Positions 25,676 to 37,041 of a stretch of 64,000 bases of DNA are shown here, one piece after another. The stretch is from Lepidonotus clava (taxonomy: Eukaryota > Annelida > Polychaeta > Phyllodocida > Polynoidae): positions 36,916,378-36,980,377 of the forward strand of contig OW387139.1 of assembly GCA_936440205.1 (NCBI GenBank), given 5' to 3'. The first letter of the stretch is position 1. Each line of letters starts with the position of its first letter. The notes beneath the pieces are model-generated. The model saw nothing but the letters and a program-made list of their open reading frames with translations, was not told the DNA's origin and searched no databases. Made by a program: the position numbers and the translations under genes.

Positions 25676-27104
25676 TTGTTTTTAAAAAGCGCCCCTCTCC
25701 CGCTTACATGCATTTCAAAAGCTGTATAATCACTGTATAATCCCCCGGTATCAATCTTTAAAATTTGGATTCCGATGTCTATCTTTAAATCCCGCTCAAT
25801 ATATGCAGATATAGCTAACTGTGCATTCTCTATTTCGGATTCACAATTGCCAAGTTTGGTGTGGGGGATGGGGTGATAAAATTAATGAATTTTCAGTGTT
25901 CATCCTGTCAATTAGAATGTCAATCAACGACTACTTATTGAGGTGACGGGTCCATGGGGGATATCTATGAAGTCTGATATCCTAAAAAGAACTGGTGTAA
26001 AGGATGTCAATGTATGATTTGGATAATGACGCGGCGAATTCTATATGAATAATTATATCACTAGGAGAAAGAAATGCAGACGAAAACCTTTTCCTCTCAG
26101 CCCACAAAGTATGATCCAAATGGCATCTGCACAAGCTGCTAAGCCAGAAGAAAAGTGACAAAATATTTGTCACTTAGCATCCACTTTAGATGCTAACAGT
26201 CTATGATCAGACACCATGGTCCCTCGACCTGGGTGCCAGGTACCACCTCCAAGTTAATTAGATAATCATAAATTGTTTCGAATGGCCCTAATTGCCATCA
26301 AGTTTAGGACTCACTGTTTGTTTCCCTGCATGTGTAGTCCCCTGGGACCATCTTAACCTGTGAATAAACAGGATACACTGAGCATGATACTTTATTTTAA
26401 TCATATTGGTTTCACTAATATATGAACACCATTGATTTGTTCACTTGAACAGATGTAGAATAGTATTTCTCTCAACAAAATTGGACCTCTGGTTCAGAAG
26501 ATAGATGCAACTTTGAAACAATGTGAAAAACAGCATTTTGGCCATCCTGATAGAATCCCATGTTCCCATGAACCCATTGTGTAGGGTCTAATTAGACTTT
26601 ATTGTTAATGACAATTTGAGGGTCAACCCTAGTCACACCATAGAACTGTACGCTGCGTATAGTTCTATGGTCACACCAAGGGGGAGGGGGGGGGATGACA
26701 CTGCTCACCTCGTGACGTTCCTAAGCTGCCTGAGCATAGACTGCTAAGCCCCAAACAGCATAATATCTTAACTTTATCTTGATTTGTATGCATTAAACCA
26801 ATGTGGACCCTTAACATCCTATTCTTCCAAATACTAACTTATTTTGTCACATAAAAAACTATTCCCCTTTCATGGTTCTGACTGCTGATAATATGGGGAT
26901 TTATCATTAAATGACAGAGCAGGACGATAGGTATGCATCATATATATCATTTGAAAAAGAAGTATGATTAATGATATACAGCATGTCAATATTTAACCTC
27001 AATTACTAATATGGCAGTTTATGAAATACTAGAGACACCTAGATACCTCCTCTACCCCTATCCTTACACCCATATTCATCCATTAAACCCATATCAAAAT
27101 ATAA
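25676..27104. other. Intergenic stretch with one short palindrome
   Basis: No gene supported. It contains the 33-bp palindrome at 26638-26670 and the word 'atgacagagcaggacgata' at about 26912, which recurs at about 28514. Confidence 0.4.
26638..26670. repeat. 33-bp near-perfect palindrome
   Basis: CCATAGAACTGTACGC and GCGTATAGTTCTATGG are reverse complements except for one G/T pair, with a 1-nt centre. The word GTCACACCA lies directly on both sides (26632-26640 and 26670-26678), like a target duplication overlapping the arms. Confidence 0.8.
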
Positions 27105-27257
27105 GTGTCCGTCCATAAATGACGTCAAGTGGCGGGGGGGGGGGGGGGGGGGGGGCTGGTCCCCTATACATTACTATAGTAAAAATATGACCTGACCAAG
27201 GGGGGAGGGGATCCAGAATGGTAAAAAAATAGCATGACGTCATTAATGGACGGCCCT
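27105..27257. mobile_element. Short MITE with GTCCGTCCATAAATGACGTC ends and a G22 tract
   Basis: The left end GTCCGTCCATAAATGACGTC and the right end (TGACGTCATTAATGGACGGC) are inverted copies. Between them lies a run of 22 G at 27134-27155. About 150 bp, no coding capacity. The 'CCGTCCAT.AATGACGTCA' terminus recurs widely in marine invertebrate genomes. Confidence 0.65.
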
Positions 27258-28366
27258 ACCCTGACTCAGATGTAATCTTTCCTCTTAAGTGGTTTTGTAA
27301 GATAACATTCATTTGTATGATAATAGCAAGAGACATATGCTATCCTACCATTAGGTTTGAGGCATAGATATAGAAAACCACGGTTTGAGGATAGCATCTG
27401 TCTGTACAGGAGAGTATCATTCGGCTAATGCTAAGTGGCAAATTTACATGATTGTGAACTTACATTTTTGTTGAATAGCGTCTGTTGAAAGATAGCATCT
27501 TAACATTATATCATAACTGTCACCGCAGTACCACCTATAGACAAACTCACAACGTCTTTCATAACCTTTCACTGCCGAATTGATCGGGATTTCAGTCCAT
27601 CAAATGGTATAAATTTTGAGGACACTGTACCATTTCAAAAATAAGATGTAGATATAATTCATTAATGCTATCTCGACATATCATGGATGCGCAGTTTGTA
27701 CCTATAAGCAACAATGAAATATTTGAGAATTAATTTTGGTTACCATGGTAAAAACTTAATAGAACAAATTATGGGACACCTAAATAGGTACATGGAAATA
27801 AAAGGTAGATGGTCAAATTTGGCGAAAATTATGATGAACACAAATATTTTTAACCAAAGACCTTTAATGTTTTTTGGGGGGTAATTCAAAGAATGACCCC
27901 CTTGAAATACCTCAAATTTCCCTTGACAGATCTAAATTAGACACAAGCAACTGAGATCAAACATGTTATAATCAGATAATAGGTAATATCCAAAGTAAAA
28001 TTCACTTTAGAAAATATATAATGGAATAACGGACATTGAATGGAAAGATTTGGGGAATCCCAAGGATCTTATAGGGATTCCCGGTTTCTATTTTTAGAAT
28101 TAGTGGGGGTTCCCCATTTTGGCCACTATAGAGACACGTGACAGTGAAAGGGAACTGTGTAGGGTTTAATAACATACATATACCTGCTCGCAATGTATTT
28201 TCTACCTCTGCATTTTGAACTTATGAACATGATTGAAAGGAAAATGGTATGGTATTCAAATTGGGTTACCTCATGTACTTTTTTTGCTTAAAGGTACTTG
28301 GGCGTGTTCAGCCTGATTTTTATTGACCAGTTAATTTCTTAGATAATTTTTTTAATCAAAGCTTAT

Positions 28367-29252
28367 AGTCTAGTCGGATTTCTGTGAAAAATAAGTTTAG
28401 GCGGCATTTTTGAGTAAAAGATGGGAACAAGGCTATTTTAGACAATTTGGACCTGCTGAATCTGAAGATGCTTGTTCCCAATTGAATTGTAAGCTAAATG
28501 CCTATACATGTTTATGACAGAGCAGGACGATATATTTTGATTATGAAATTTTGACCTTGACCCAAGGTCAAGGTCAAAATTTCATAATCAAAATATGTCC
28601 ACTACCCCTGTGCATGTTTGATAAAAATTTGGTACTGATATGATGGAAACTTTTCAATTTATCAACAATTAAATGATTTACCCTCATAATTTGCATGAAT
28701 TCTCTGGTCCTCCTGATTATCTCTCTATTTCATGTTTCTGTCCTGGTTACCATGGTAACAATGTCAATAGAATTCTTCCAACCATTATGAAATGTAAGCT
28801 ATAGGCCTATGCAAGTTTTTGACATCTTAGAATGAAATATGAATTAAGAATATATGTCTGTAACCAAGGCTTTATTGGGGTACTCTGACTCATTTTAGTC
28901 AAATTTTCATATTTGACCTTCCAAACAGTGACCTTGACCTTGGGTCAAGGTCAAAATTTTATGATCAAAATTTGTCCACCACCCATGTGCATGTTTGATA
29001 AAAATTTGGTACTGATATGACGAAAACCTTCCAAGTTATCAACAATTAAGTGATTTACCCTCATAATTTGTAAAAATTCCACGGTAACCATGGAAACAGG
29101 GTGAAAAATGCAAAATCCAGCTTGGGAACAAGCATATTCAGATTCAGCAGGTCCAAATTGTCTAAAATAGCCTTGTTCCCAACTTTTACTCAAAAATGCT
29201 GCCTAAATTGTTTTACAGGCCTCTTTTCCAGAAATCCGACTAGACTATTATA
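28367..29252. mobile_element. Foldback element, about 120-bp inverted arms
   Basis: The block 28367-28485 ('agtctagtcggatttct...' to '...gcttgttccc') recurs inverted at about 29126-29252. The arms share GGGAACAAGGCTATTTTAGA and GACCTGCTGAATCTGA. Inside are two direct copies of a roughly 150-bp unit (about 28550-28700 and 28925-29075) carrying TGACCTTGACC and 'gcatgtttgataaaaatttg'. There is no coding frame. It could be a single foldback transposon or two MITE copies in opposite orientation. Confidence 0.6.
28532..28596. repeat. Perfect 65-bp hairpin with AGGTCA half-sites
   Basis: The 31-nt arms 28532-28562 and 28566-28596 are exact reverse complements around a 3-nt centre. Each arm carries TCAAGGTCA (or its complement), the known monomer site shape for nuclear receptors of the SF-1/ERR type, as two abutting AGGTCA-like half-sites. 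A shortened copy with 11-bp arms lies at about 28930-28955. Confidence 0.9.
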
Positions 29253-29411
29253 TCTATAGGAGTAAATTGAAACTGAAATTTTGATCTTTTACCGTTTGTG
29301 AAAGAAGTTACAGCCTAATTAAGAAAATTGCCTTTACCATTGGTTTCTATGGGAAAAATGTTTTTTTGTAAAATCACACAAAAACTACCAGTGCAATTCC
29401 CACCAAACTCA

Positions 29412-30009
29412 TGAACTATTGTTAGTGTTCGATTTAATACTGCTTGATGTGTATAACTAATTAATCCGTGAGTTGCTCATCCAGGTTATCGATCCGATCA
29501 GCCTGCGTTAAAAGTTAATACATCCATTCCCCAATAATTCAAAAGAAATGGACGATGAGGGAGCTGGTAAAGTGAAAGGTCTTTTATTCAATTAACATCT
29601 CATCCCGAGTCAAAGCCACAGTGAATAAGTCTCTATCAGTCCACCTTCCCATCTCCTATCAGCAATCAACCACATTTAGAATACAAGTTGTTCCAACACA
29701 TCCTAGACCGCCCTAGTGCTTAGCTCTATCACAATCCTTTGTCCGACGCTGTTGGTAGTGGTAAACTCCAGTATACTGTGCAGGAGCCGTAGGTATTACT
29801 CCAAGCAGTTCTTCTATTTCTACGGTTAACTCTAACTTCTAACTAACTCGCTCCCTACCTTTGCAACACCTTTTATACTGGTTAACAGGTGGCGCTGGGA
29901 GCGTAAAATATCTCTGCCTAGAGGTAGACTAGAAGTAGACTTGCTAAGCCTGATCTTTGGTAGATTATACAACATGATGATATATTAAAAGTACTAAGCT
30001 ATTAGTACA
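29412..30009 (-). mobile_element. Solo LTR, family B, reverse copy (598 bp)
   Basis: Read on the - strand it starts TGTACTAAT and ends AACAATAGTTCA. The 4-bp duplication CTCA flanks it (29408-29411 and 30010-30013). It contains a TATA-like promoter word (CCAGTATAAAAGG orientation) and is clearly related to the copy at 30492-31110, but more diverged than the family A pair. There is no internal region, so it is a solo LTR. Termini resemble family A (TGTACT...TAGTTCA). Confidence 0.85.
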
Positions 30010-30491
30010 CTCAGTGTACAACAAGAATAGGTAATTATACAAATTTTAGAAAGAAAAAAAGAACATTTACCGTTTGTGAGATTAGTTATAGTGAATAAAC
30101 CTAAAAATGGGGGTATTTGAGCACTATTTGCTTGGATAATACTAGGAAACATTACTTGATTCAAAGAAAAAATGTGTGCATTGTATTTTTTTAAGTGTCA
30201 ACATACTTAAGATAGCATTGAAGGTGGCTTAAAATCAGATTTTTTTTCTAGTTCTTAATACACCTCCCAGGTGCCGCCCTGAATGCACCCCATTACCTTT
30301 AATCAAAATTTTGCAATATTTTTTTAAAGGCTTTTATTATTAATAATCTTCAAGGTTTCCCTTGTTTTTCAGAGTTATTACAGTCATAGAAAATATATAC
30401 ATACAATCAATATAAAATGTTATGATAATCAAGCATTGCATGGAAGACATGTACACATTGATTCATCACCATAATAATGAAATCTGGATAA

Positions 30492-31110
30492 TGTACTAAT
30501 GGCTTAGTACTTTTTATACATTGTCATAATATATGATCCAACAAGGATCAGGCTTAGCAAGTCTACTTCTAGTCTACTCCTAGGAGAAATATCTTACGCT
30601 CCTAGCGCCACCTGTTAACCAGTATAAAAGGCGCTGCAAGGTAGGGAGCGAGCAGTTAGTGAAAAGTTAGTGAGTTAGCTGGTTAGAAGAAACATGTTTA
30701 ACCAAGGAGTTATACCTGGAGTAAGTACATCGACTCCATGTAACAGACTGGAGTTTACCAATACCCACTACCTCGGACATAGGATTGTGTTAGAGCTAAA
30801 TGCTAGAATGGTCTAGAAGGCGTTGGAGCAACTCGTGTTCTAAATGTGGTTGATTGCTGATAGGAGATGGGAGGTGGACTGATGAAGACTTATACATGGT
30901 GGCTTTGACTCGGGATGAGATGTTTATTGAATAAAAACCCTTTCATATTAAGAAGTTCCCTCATCGTTCATTTCTTTTGAACTATTGGGAAGTGAATGGA
31001 CAAACTTTAAACGCGGTCTGAATTACTCAGACATTCTAGAAAGCAACTTACGAAGACTTGGATATACACGAATCTTACGCAGTCTTAAATCAAACATTAA
31101 CAATAGTTCA
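30492..31110 (+). mobile_element. Solo LTR, family B, forward copy (619 bp)
   Basis: It starts TGTACTAATGG and ends AACAATAGTTCA, with the perfect 4-bp duplication ATAA on both sides (30488-30491 and 31111-31114). It has a TATA-like CCAGTATAAAAGG at about 30618 and AATAAA near 30931. It lies divergently from the - strand copy, 482 bp away. Confidence 0.88.
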
Positions 31111-34100
31111 ATAATATGGTCTATTTGACAATTAATGAACAATTTGAAACTATGGTCAATTTATATTTTGCAGCAAGTCAAGGTATTTCGATTACAAATG
31201 TTTTTACTTTACAGCTAAAAAAAGTATGTTGTTTTACAGTTCTGGGTCCCTTTCTAATTTATTCCAGAGTAGAGTACCTCTACAATATGGACTGTTTTTG
31301 AAATGTGTTCCAATATGTGTCGGGACCATAAATGTTTTCTTCTCAGCTGCATGCATTAACCAGTTAGGGACAGTAATATTAGCCTCATTTTTGCTATACA
31401 TAAATGATAAACATAACAATTGAACTATTTGACATTGCTCCAAACTTTTTCCAAGTTTCATTTTACTATGTAATAGCTCTACTGGACAATGTATCGAATA
31501 TGAAATTTGACAGAAATTAAGCCATTCTGGCATAATCAAGTACAATTAAGTCTTCACTCAATAAGAAAAAGGAACAAACTTCTGATGTGATGGGGTTGAA
31601 CAAAGGTAGAGGAGGCGTCACCTAGTGGTAAGGCTATAGTGTTATCCCTAGGTTTAGGGTACTGTTATCCGGTAGCTTAATATTGGTGTTTGCAATTTTC
31701 ACTAGAGGACGCACTGAGCTTGAAGATGCAATGCAATCATACAATGTACCTGTCTATAATAGCCAAACGTATTAACCCTTACTACATTCAACAATGCATT
31801 AACAGTAGGAACAGTTATCCAAATGTAAAAAGTATGATATAGAATCTGAATAATAGGCATATTCCATAAAAATGTATTGACGGACGCCCGACAGGCAGCC
31901 ACATCTGCTATATTACTTCATAGACATATGTCTTATAGCATAGTCTTATGCTTGTAGCTGAGCCTATAATATCACATGTATTCTGTGTCGGTGTAATATG
32001 CATGGGCATATTCTCGACGGCATTGGTGTGCATCAAGCACTCATTTATCGTATATGTTATGATACGTATATTTACCACCTAAGGCTTTGGTTGATTACAC
32101 TATAATGATATGGCTAAGATCCTAATGAACGATATGCAATACGCAGTAACGAGCAATTAAAATCATTGTATGTTTCTATGTAATAATTGGCAATTTCAAT
32201 TTAAAGATTATGCACATTATATTATGGATAAGGATAAGAATATGATCACAATCTACTATTCAGGAAGGTCTAACTGTATGTTTTAGAGTAAGATTATCGT
32301 CATTATTAATTTCATAGTTTTAGGTGGACCTAACAACGAAAAAAATGCCATGTCGTTCTGTATTCCGTGTAGTTCTCACTTGCAACTGATTCCGTGTTTA
32401 AAAAAAAGACTTCTTGTTAAATGAACTAAATCCCAAATGGACTTCCGGTTGGCCTCACTCTTAATAATTCATAGATATGGCCATGTACCTTGTAAGCACG
32501 AATTGCGCATTCAGTCGGTACAGTCTCGTAATTTTAGAGGGAAAAAATAGTCTCCAGTGCAGGGCATATACAATTGTTCAATGGCAAATAATGTGACCAA
32601 GAAAAAAACAATGTCGGAGGGGGCATGAGAGTAACATCTGGTCGCTGGTGTTGCACGCATCTGTGTCGCCAAATGCGTTACCGTGTGGCCTGCATAGCAA
32701 GCGCGACTTTAATTAGATTATGATTGTGAGGCGCAGCTGATTTTTTTCATAATCACTATGCACTGTAATATGTCGAATAAAGGAGTATGAGAAGTTATGT
32801 ACCAAGAACCAGTAAGTGTACTATGAGGTGTACACTGATTGTTAGAATATATCTTTAAATTGGATATAATATTATTACGGAGATAATTGTGCAAAAATGG
32901 TATAAAAAAGACTCTGAAACTACTGACGGTGGACGCGAGAGAACGACACGAGACAATGCCTCTATATATTTCTGCTATTATCCTTGGCCGGGCAATGTAA
33001 ACTGTTGCAGTTAATGCGCTTCAACAACATACTCATGAATATACCTGCATTCACATCCATTCACTTACATGCACAGTGTATGTGTATTGGATAGACATAT
33101 TACCAATGACAATGTTGAACCAGAGCTTCACCTTTTTAGAACATTTTAACGAAATAAAAACTTCAAAAAATGTATCTATTCCTTTTCGCATTATTCGGAT
33201 TAGGCGGGTGGGAATGAGAATATTATAGTGCGGCAAAGATTGACCTCACAATATATACAGAGCTTTGGAATTGGGTCTCCTTACAAATGAACTTCGAGAT
33301 GAATTCGAAAGATTCAGCCCTTTTTTGTTTTTGGTCCTCCTGTGGGTATACATATTAAAGGATGGTGATAGATTAGCCTAACTGGCCTAACTGGCCTTGA
33401 AAACTTTCGGAATGTTGCAGGAAAAGTTAGAAACTAAATTTTTGACTTATCTAAAATACGTAAGTACATAGATTATCAGACTGCCATCTGAATATATAAA
33501 CAAGCTATTTTGCTGATTTTGATTGTTCCTTTTTGATTGTTATCTATTATTACTCTTTGCAAATAAGTGTGTCTCCCCACAGAGAAAGGATGCTCCAAGG
33601 GGGTTATATCTTTAGCTCTACAGCTAATACTAACGGAGATATATGAATGTTAATGGAATGTTTTCCCCCATATATTACAAAATATTAGATCTTTGGTTAC
33701 TATGGAAACGACAATATTGTGTGGATTTTGTCAGAAATTGTAACCCATTTGGATAAATAATTATGATGTCATTATATATTATTATCAGTCCAAACTAAAA
33801 TAGATTATCTTTTCTAGATCAAAAGTTATTCGCATAATTAATTTTGTTTTTGAGGCTTTTTGTTAATTTATGGGAAAATTTTAAATTATTATTAAATATT
33901 TTAGATCAATATTCAATATGATTATGGACTTTTTCAGGAATACTGACGGTCCTGTGTTCAACAGCCCTTCCAGATTTCTGAGGTTAAAAAGATGTGATTA
34001 AATCAGACCACGCAAATTTAACACCAAAAAGAAGTGTTTTTGTGTATCAATGTGTTCTTTTCTTTACCAAAAAAATAAAATAAGAAAAAGGCGAAAAAGT

Positions 34101-34199
34101 GAATTTCGGGTTATTTGGGTTATACGCTACGTACATCTTCACTGAAAAACCGGTTAAGTGGGTAAATCCGATAGATCATTTCACAATAGACCCCCTTTC
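31111..34199. other. Intergenic stretch, nothing assigned
   Basis: AT-rich. A patch at about 31615-31680 ('cacctagtggtaaggctata') is faintly tRNA A-box-like but has no B box. No gene, and no repeat with clear ends. Confidence 0.4.
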
Positions 34200-34464
34200 T
34201 AGGTCGATCTCCCCATACCTGCATGCCTACAGGTACACACCCCTGTACTCCGGTCCCCTGCCAGGAGTACAATAACATAGAGTGGTTCCGCCCGGCCGAC
34301 CCCCCGCAGCAGGTGGTGGGAGAATGGTGGGCCGTCACGGTGACTGCATCCAGGTCGGTACAGGAGGCAGGGCACAGTACACCTCCAGGTCGACCCCCAG
34401 ATCAGAAAGCTGCCTGCATCACCTGAGGACTGTGTAAACTGTGCGTCCCCCAGGAGTCATCCAG
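34200..34464 (+). other. GC-rich block ending in a perfect donor: likely 5' UTR exon
   Basis: About 265 bp of high GC in AT-rich surroundings ends at CAG|GTAAGT (exon end 34464). A 67-codon open frame (34223-34426) stops before the donor. The next exon candidate downstream on + is 37011-37066, the first coding exon of the Cys-rich gene. Joined in phase, the last in-frame stop (34424) precedes that ATG, consistent with an untranslated first exon. The frame's translation contains GEWWAV, which superficially recalls a lipocalin GxW motif, so a separate coding exon cannot be excluded. Confidence 0.4.
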
Positions 34465-36341
34465 GTAAGTGTACCTCTCTGTGTGTTTATATGTACGTTT
34501 GGTTGATCCACATGTTCCAGAATGGTATATGAGTGTAGATCTGATGTGCATGGTTTATTTACCTGTAATTTCCTCTGTTTTGGTCATGTGAACTAAAACG
34601 GGGTGTGGGGGCGGATATTCACCCATTTTGACCTCAGATCCGCTATCCGGTCTGTTCTCGGGTGAATCATGTTGGTCACAGGAGGGAATGTAAGAGCCAA
34701 AATCTAAGAAAGGAATTCGGTGACTTAGAACGGTGTGCCAGTTCTGGCAAGCGAACTAGTGCATGTAGTATAGTCATGCATATTTCATGATGCCCATGCA
34801 GGTAGCATGTTGTTGCTGTGGTATAGATTGGTCTTAAGTAGCAGTCTCTAGATAAACAGGTCAGCTTTAGGTGTTTTTTCAATGTAATAGGATGAGGGTG
34901 TATTTTCTCTTTATTTGTCATCGTGATCACAGAAAAGGGCTACGCAGATTACCTTTCCCAAAACACCGTGATCAGAGAAGAGTCCCACAGATTACCTTTC
35001 CAAAAACGAGATATTTATTATTTTATGTCACATAGATAAAGTGGTGTCGATTCAATTTTATGATAAATGAAACCGTGTGTTTTCCAACCTTCCAGTCTGA
35101 GTTGCACGTCACCGAAATTCCTACAGGTCTAATTTTATACCAAGTGTACTATTTGCTTTATGCAAAACACGCACCGAACAGCAAGGGGTTGAAGTAAGTT
35201 CGTAAACCGTGTGCTATTTCTGTGCTGACTATTGAGCTGGGTCAGCTGTATGCATTAACGATACTAAAGCGGTAATCCCAGCCCTGAGGAGAGGTTGAAG
35301 CCTTTAGGTCCCGTTCCTTTATTTCTATTGTGGGGAAATAATTGCCGTCCACCCCCTCCCACCCATGCACCCACATACTCACATCTGACCCGAGTGTGGT
35401 CAGATACGTAAATCAATACTTCGACCCGCAGTTGTGGATACTGTAGTGTATTCGATATTTCAATTGCAGATATAAAGCTGGAGGAATTGCCTCGTTATGT
35501 ACTTGCAAATGCTATTTTTGCCAGAATCATTAAATACCTTTACAGAAAGCCCTGGAATTGTTTTTCTGCACTTACAATTTGGTCCTTCACGATAGGTAGT
35601 TTACAGATATGAAATAGTGCTAACTACTTCTAAGGTCCACCTAGCTGTATGATAATGAACTTCGCAGTTACCTCAAACCATGTATCTGCCACCAGCATTG
35701 TACATGCAGGGCTATGACATGCTATGTAATATTTCATCCTACGCCTTTCACACAAGCCACGAATGTTTAACTTTTTGTATGAATTTATACGTTGAGATAC
35801 AATGGAATAGATAGAATGTATTGTTCAATTGGCTAAATTCAAATTGCGCAAAATCAATCTTAATGATAGATACATGATAGATTGAATTGGCAACAGGCCT
35901 TTTCCTATAAATACTATTGAGGTCGTCCAGCATGTCTAGGTTTGCATACCAAACCTATAGTATAATTTCTCCTGTTATCATTTTTTCCATAACCATGCTG
36001 GTTGATGAAATGGGTCACACTACCTGCACGAGTTGGTTGGCCATGCGGTTCATATATTATTGAAACAGTTTTTTTAATCATCATGTACCATACGTGCATA
36101 GAGAACTGACGATTTCCATGGTACAAACTACTTCCTCAATTACCTGGTTACCTGAGAAGGCCGCTTTGTGTTGATAACCTCATTTCTGTACATTGGTGAA
36201 GAATCGTGTGGTGAGATATCGTTTTCACAAATTGTCATCATGCTTACCCATTTATAGGTAGGGGGACAAATTACGAAGCATATGACTACAAATAAAATGA
36301 ACTATTCATCTTTTGATAATCTGACATAATTATGATGAACT
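34465..36341. other. Putative 5' intron, nothing assigned
   Basis: AT-rich sequence between the GC-rich block and the Cys-rich gene. No exon or element with ends could be supported. Confidence 0.35.
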
Positions 36342-36429
36342 TCCAACCAATTTAGTGAAGAGATACAACTTCTTTTACAATGAAGTCCAACCAATTTAGT
36401 GAGAAGATACAACTTCTTTTACAATGAAG
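36342..36429. repeat. Tandem duplication, 2 x 44 bp
   Basis: The unit from TCCAACCAATTTAGTG to TTTTACAATGAAG is repeated head to tail (36342-36385, 36386-36429) with only a local swap near the middle. Confidence 0.9.
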
Positions 36430-37041
36430 TATTATTATCTTGAAAAGTTATGCCGCAATAACCAGAAAACAACTGAATGCGATGTCAAAATTTATAGATG
36501 GGCACACCACGCTTTTCATTAGTAAGCATTAGGCCTATATTGATGTCATATCGATGTTTCGACATCGGGTTTCGTTAGTGTTGCACCACAACATTTTTAT
36601 CCATGTTTTAAGACTCCGCAAAACAAAAACAAAAAACTATCCAAAATCCTTAGCGCTTGTGACATCTGATCTAAGCAAATCAACAAGAATTGCAACATCA
36701 TATTTTTAGTTTCTATGTGTTCATGTTATGTAAATGGCTAGAAAAGGCCATCAAATTTGGGCATATGGATCAGTTGAATGCATTGCAATCTGATGTGTAT
36801 CCTACACACAAGAATGCCATTCTTTTGGTTGTTTTTTCAATTCCTTCTACACAGCAACACCAAAGCAGGTCCTGCCAGTAACTTCTTCTAAAATCATAGT
36901 GGTCCATGCTGTGTGACATGTTTGACATGCCAGATTAATAAAGCCATCAGCAGCAGGGTGCTCCATGCTTACGGAAAACGCTAATTATGTCATGCACTAT
37001 CTCATTGCAGTGATCGTTGTGCCGCACTAAGAAAAGTAGCG

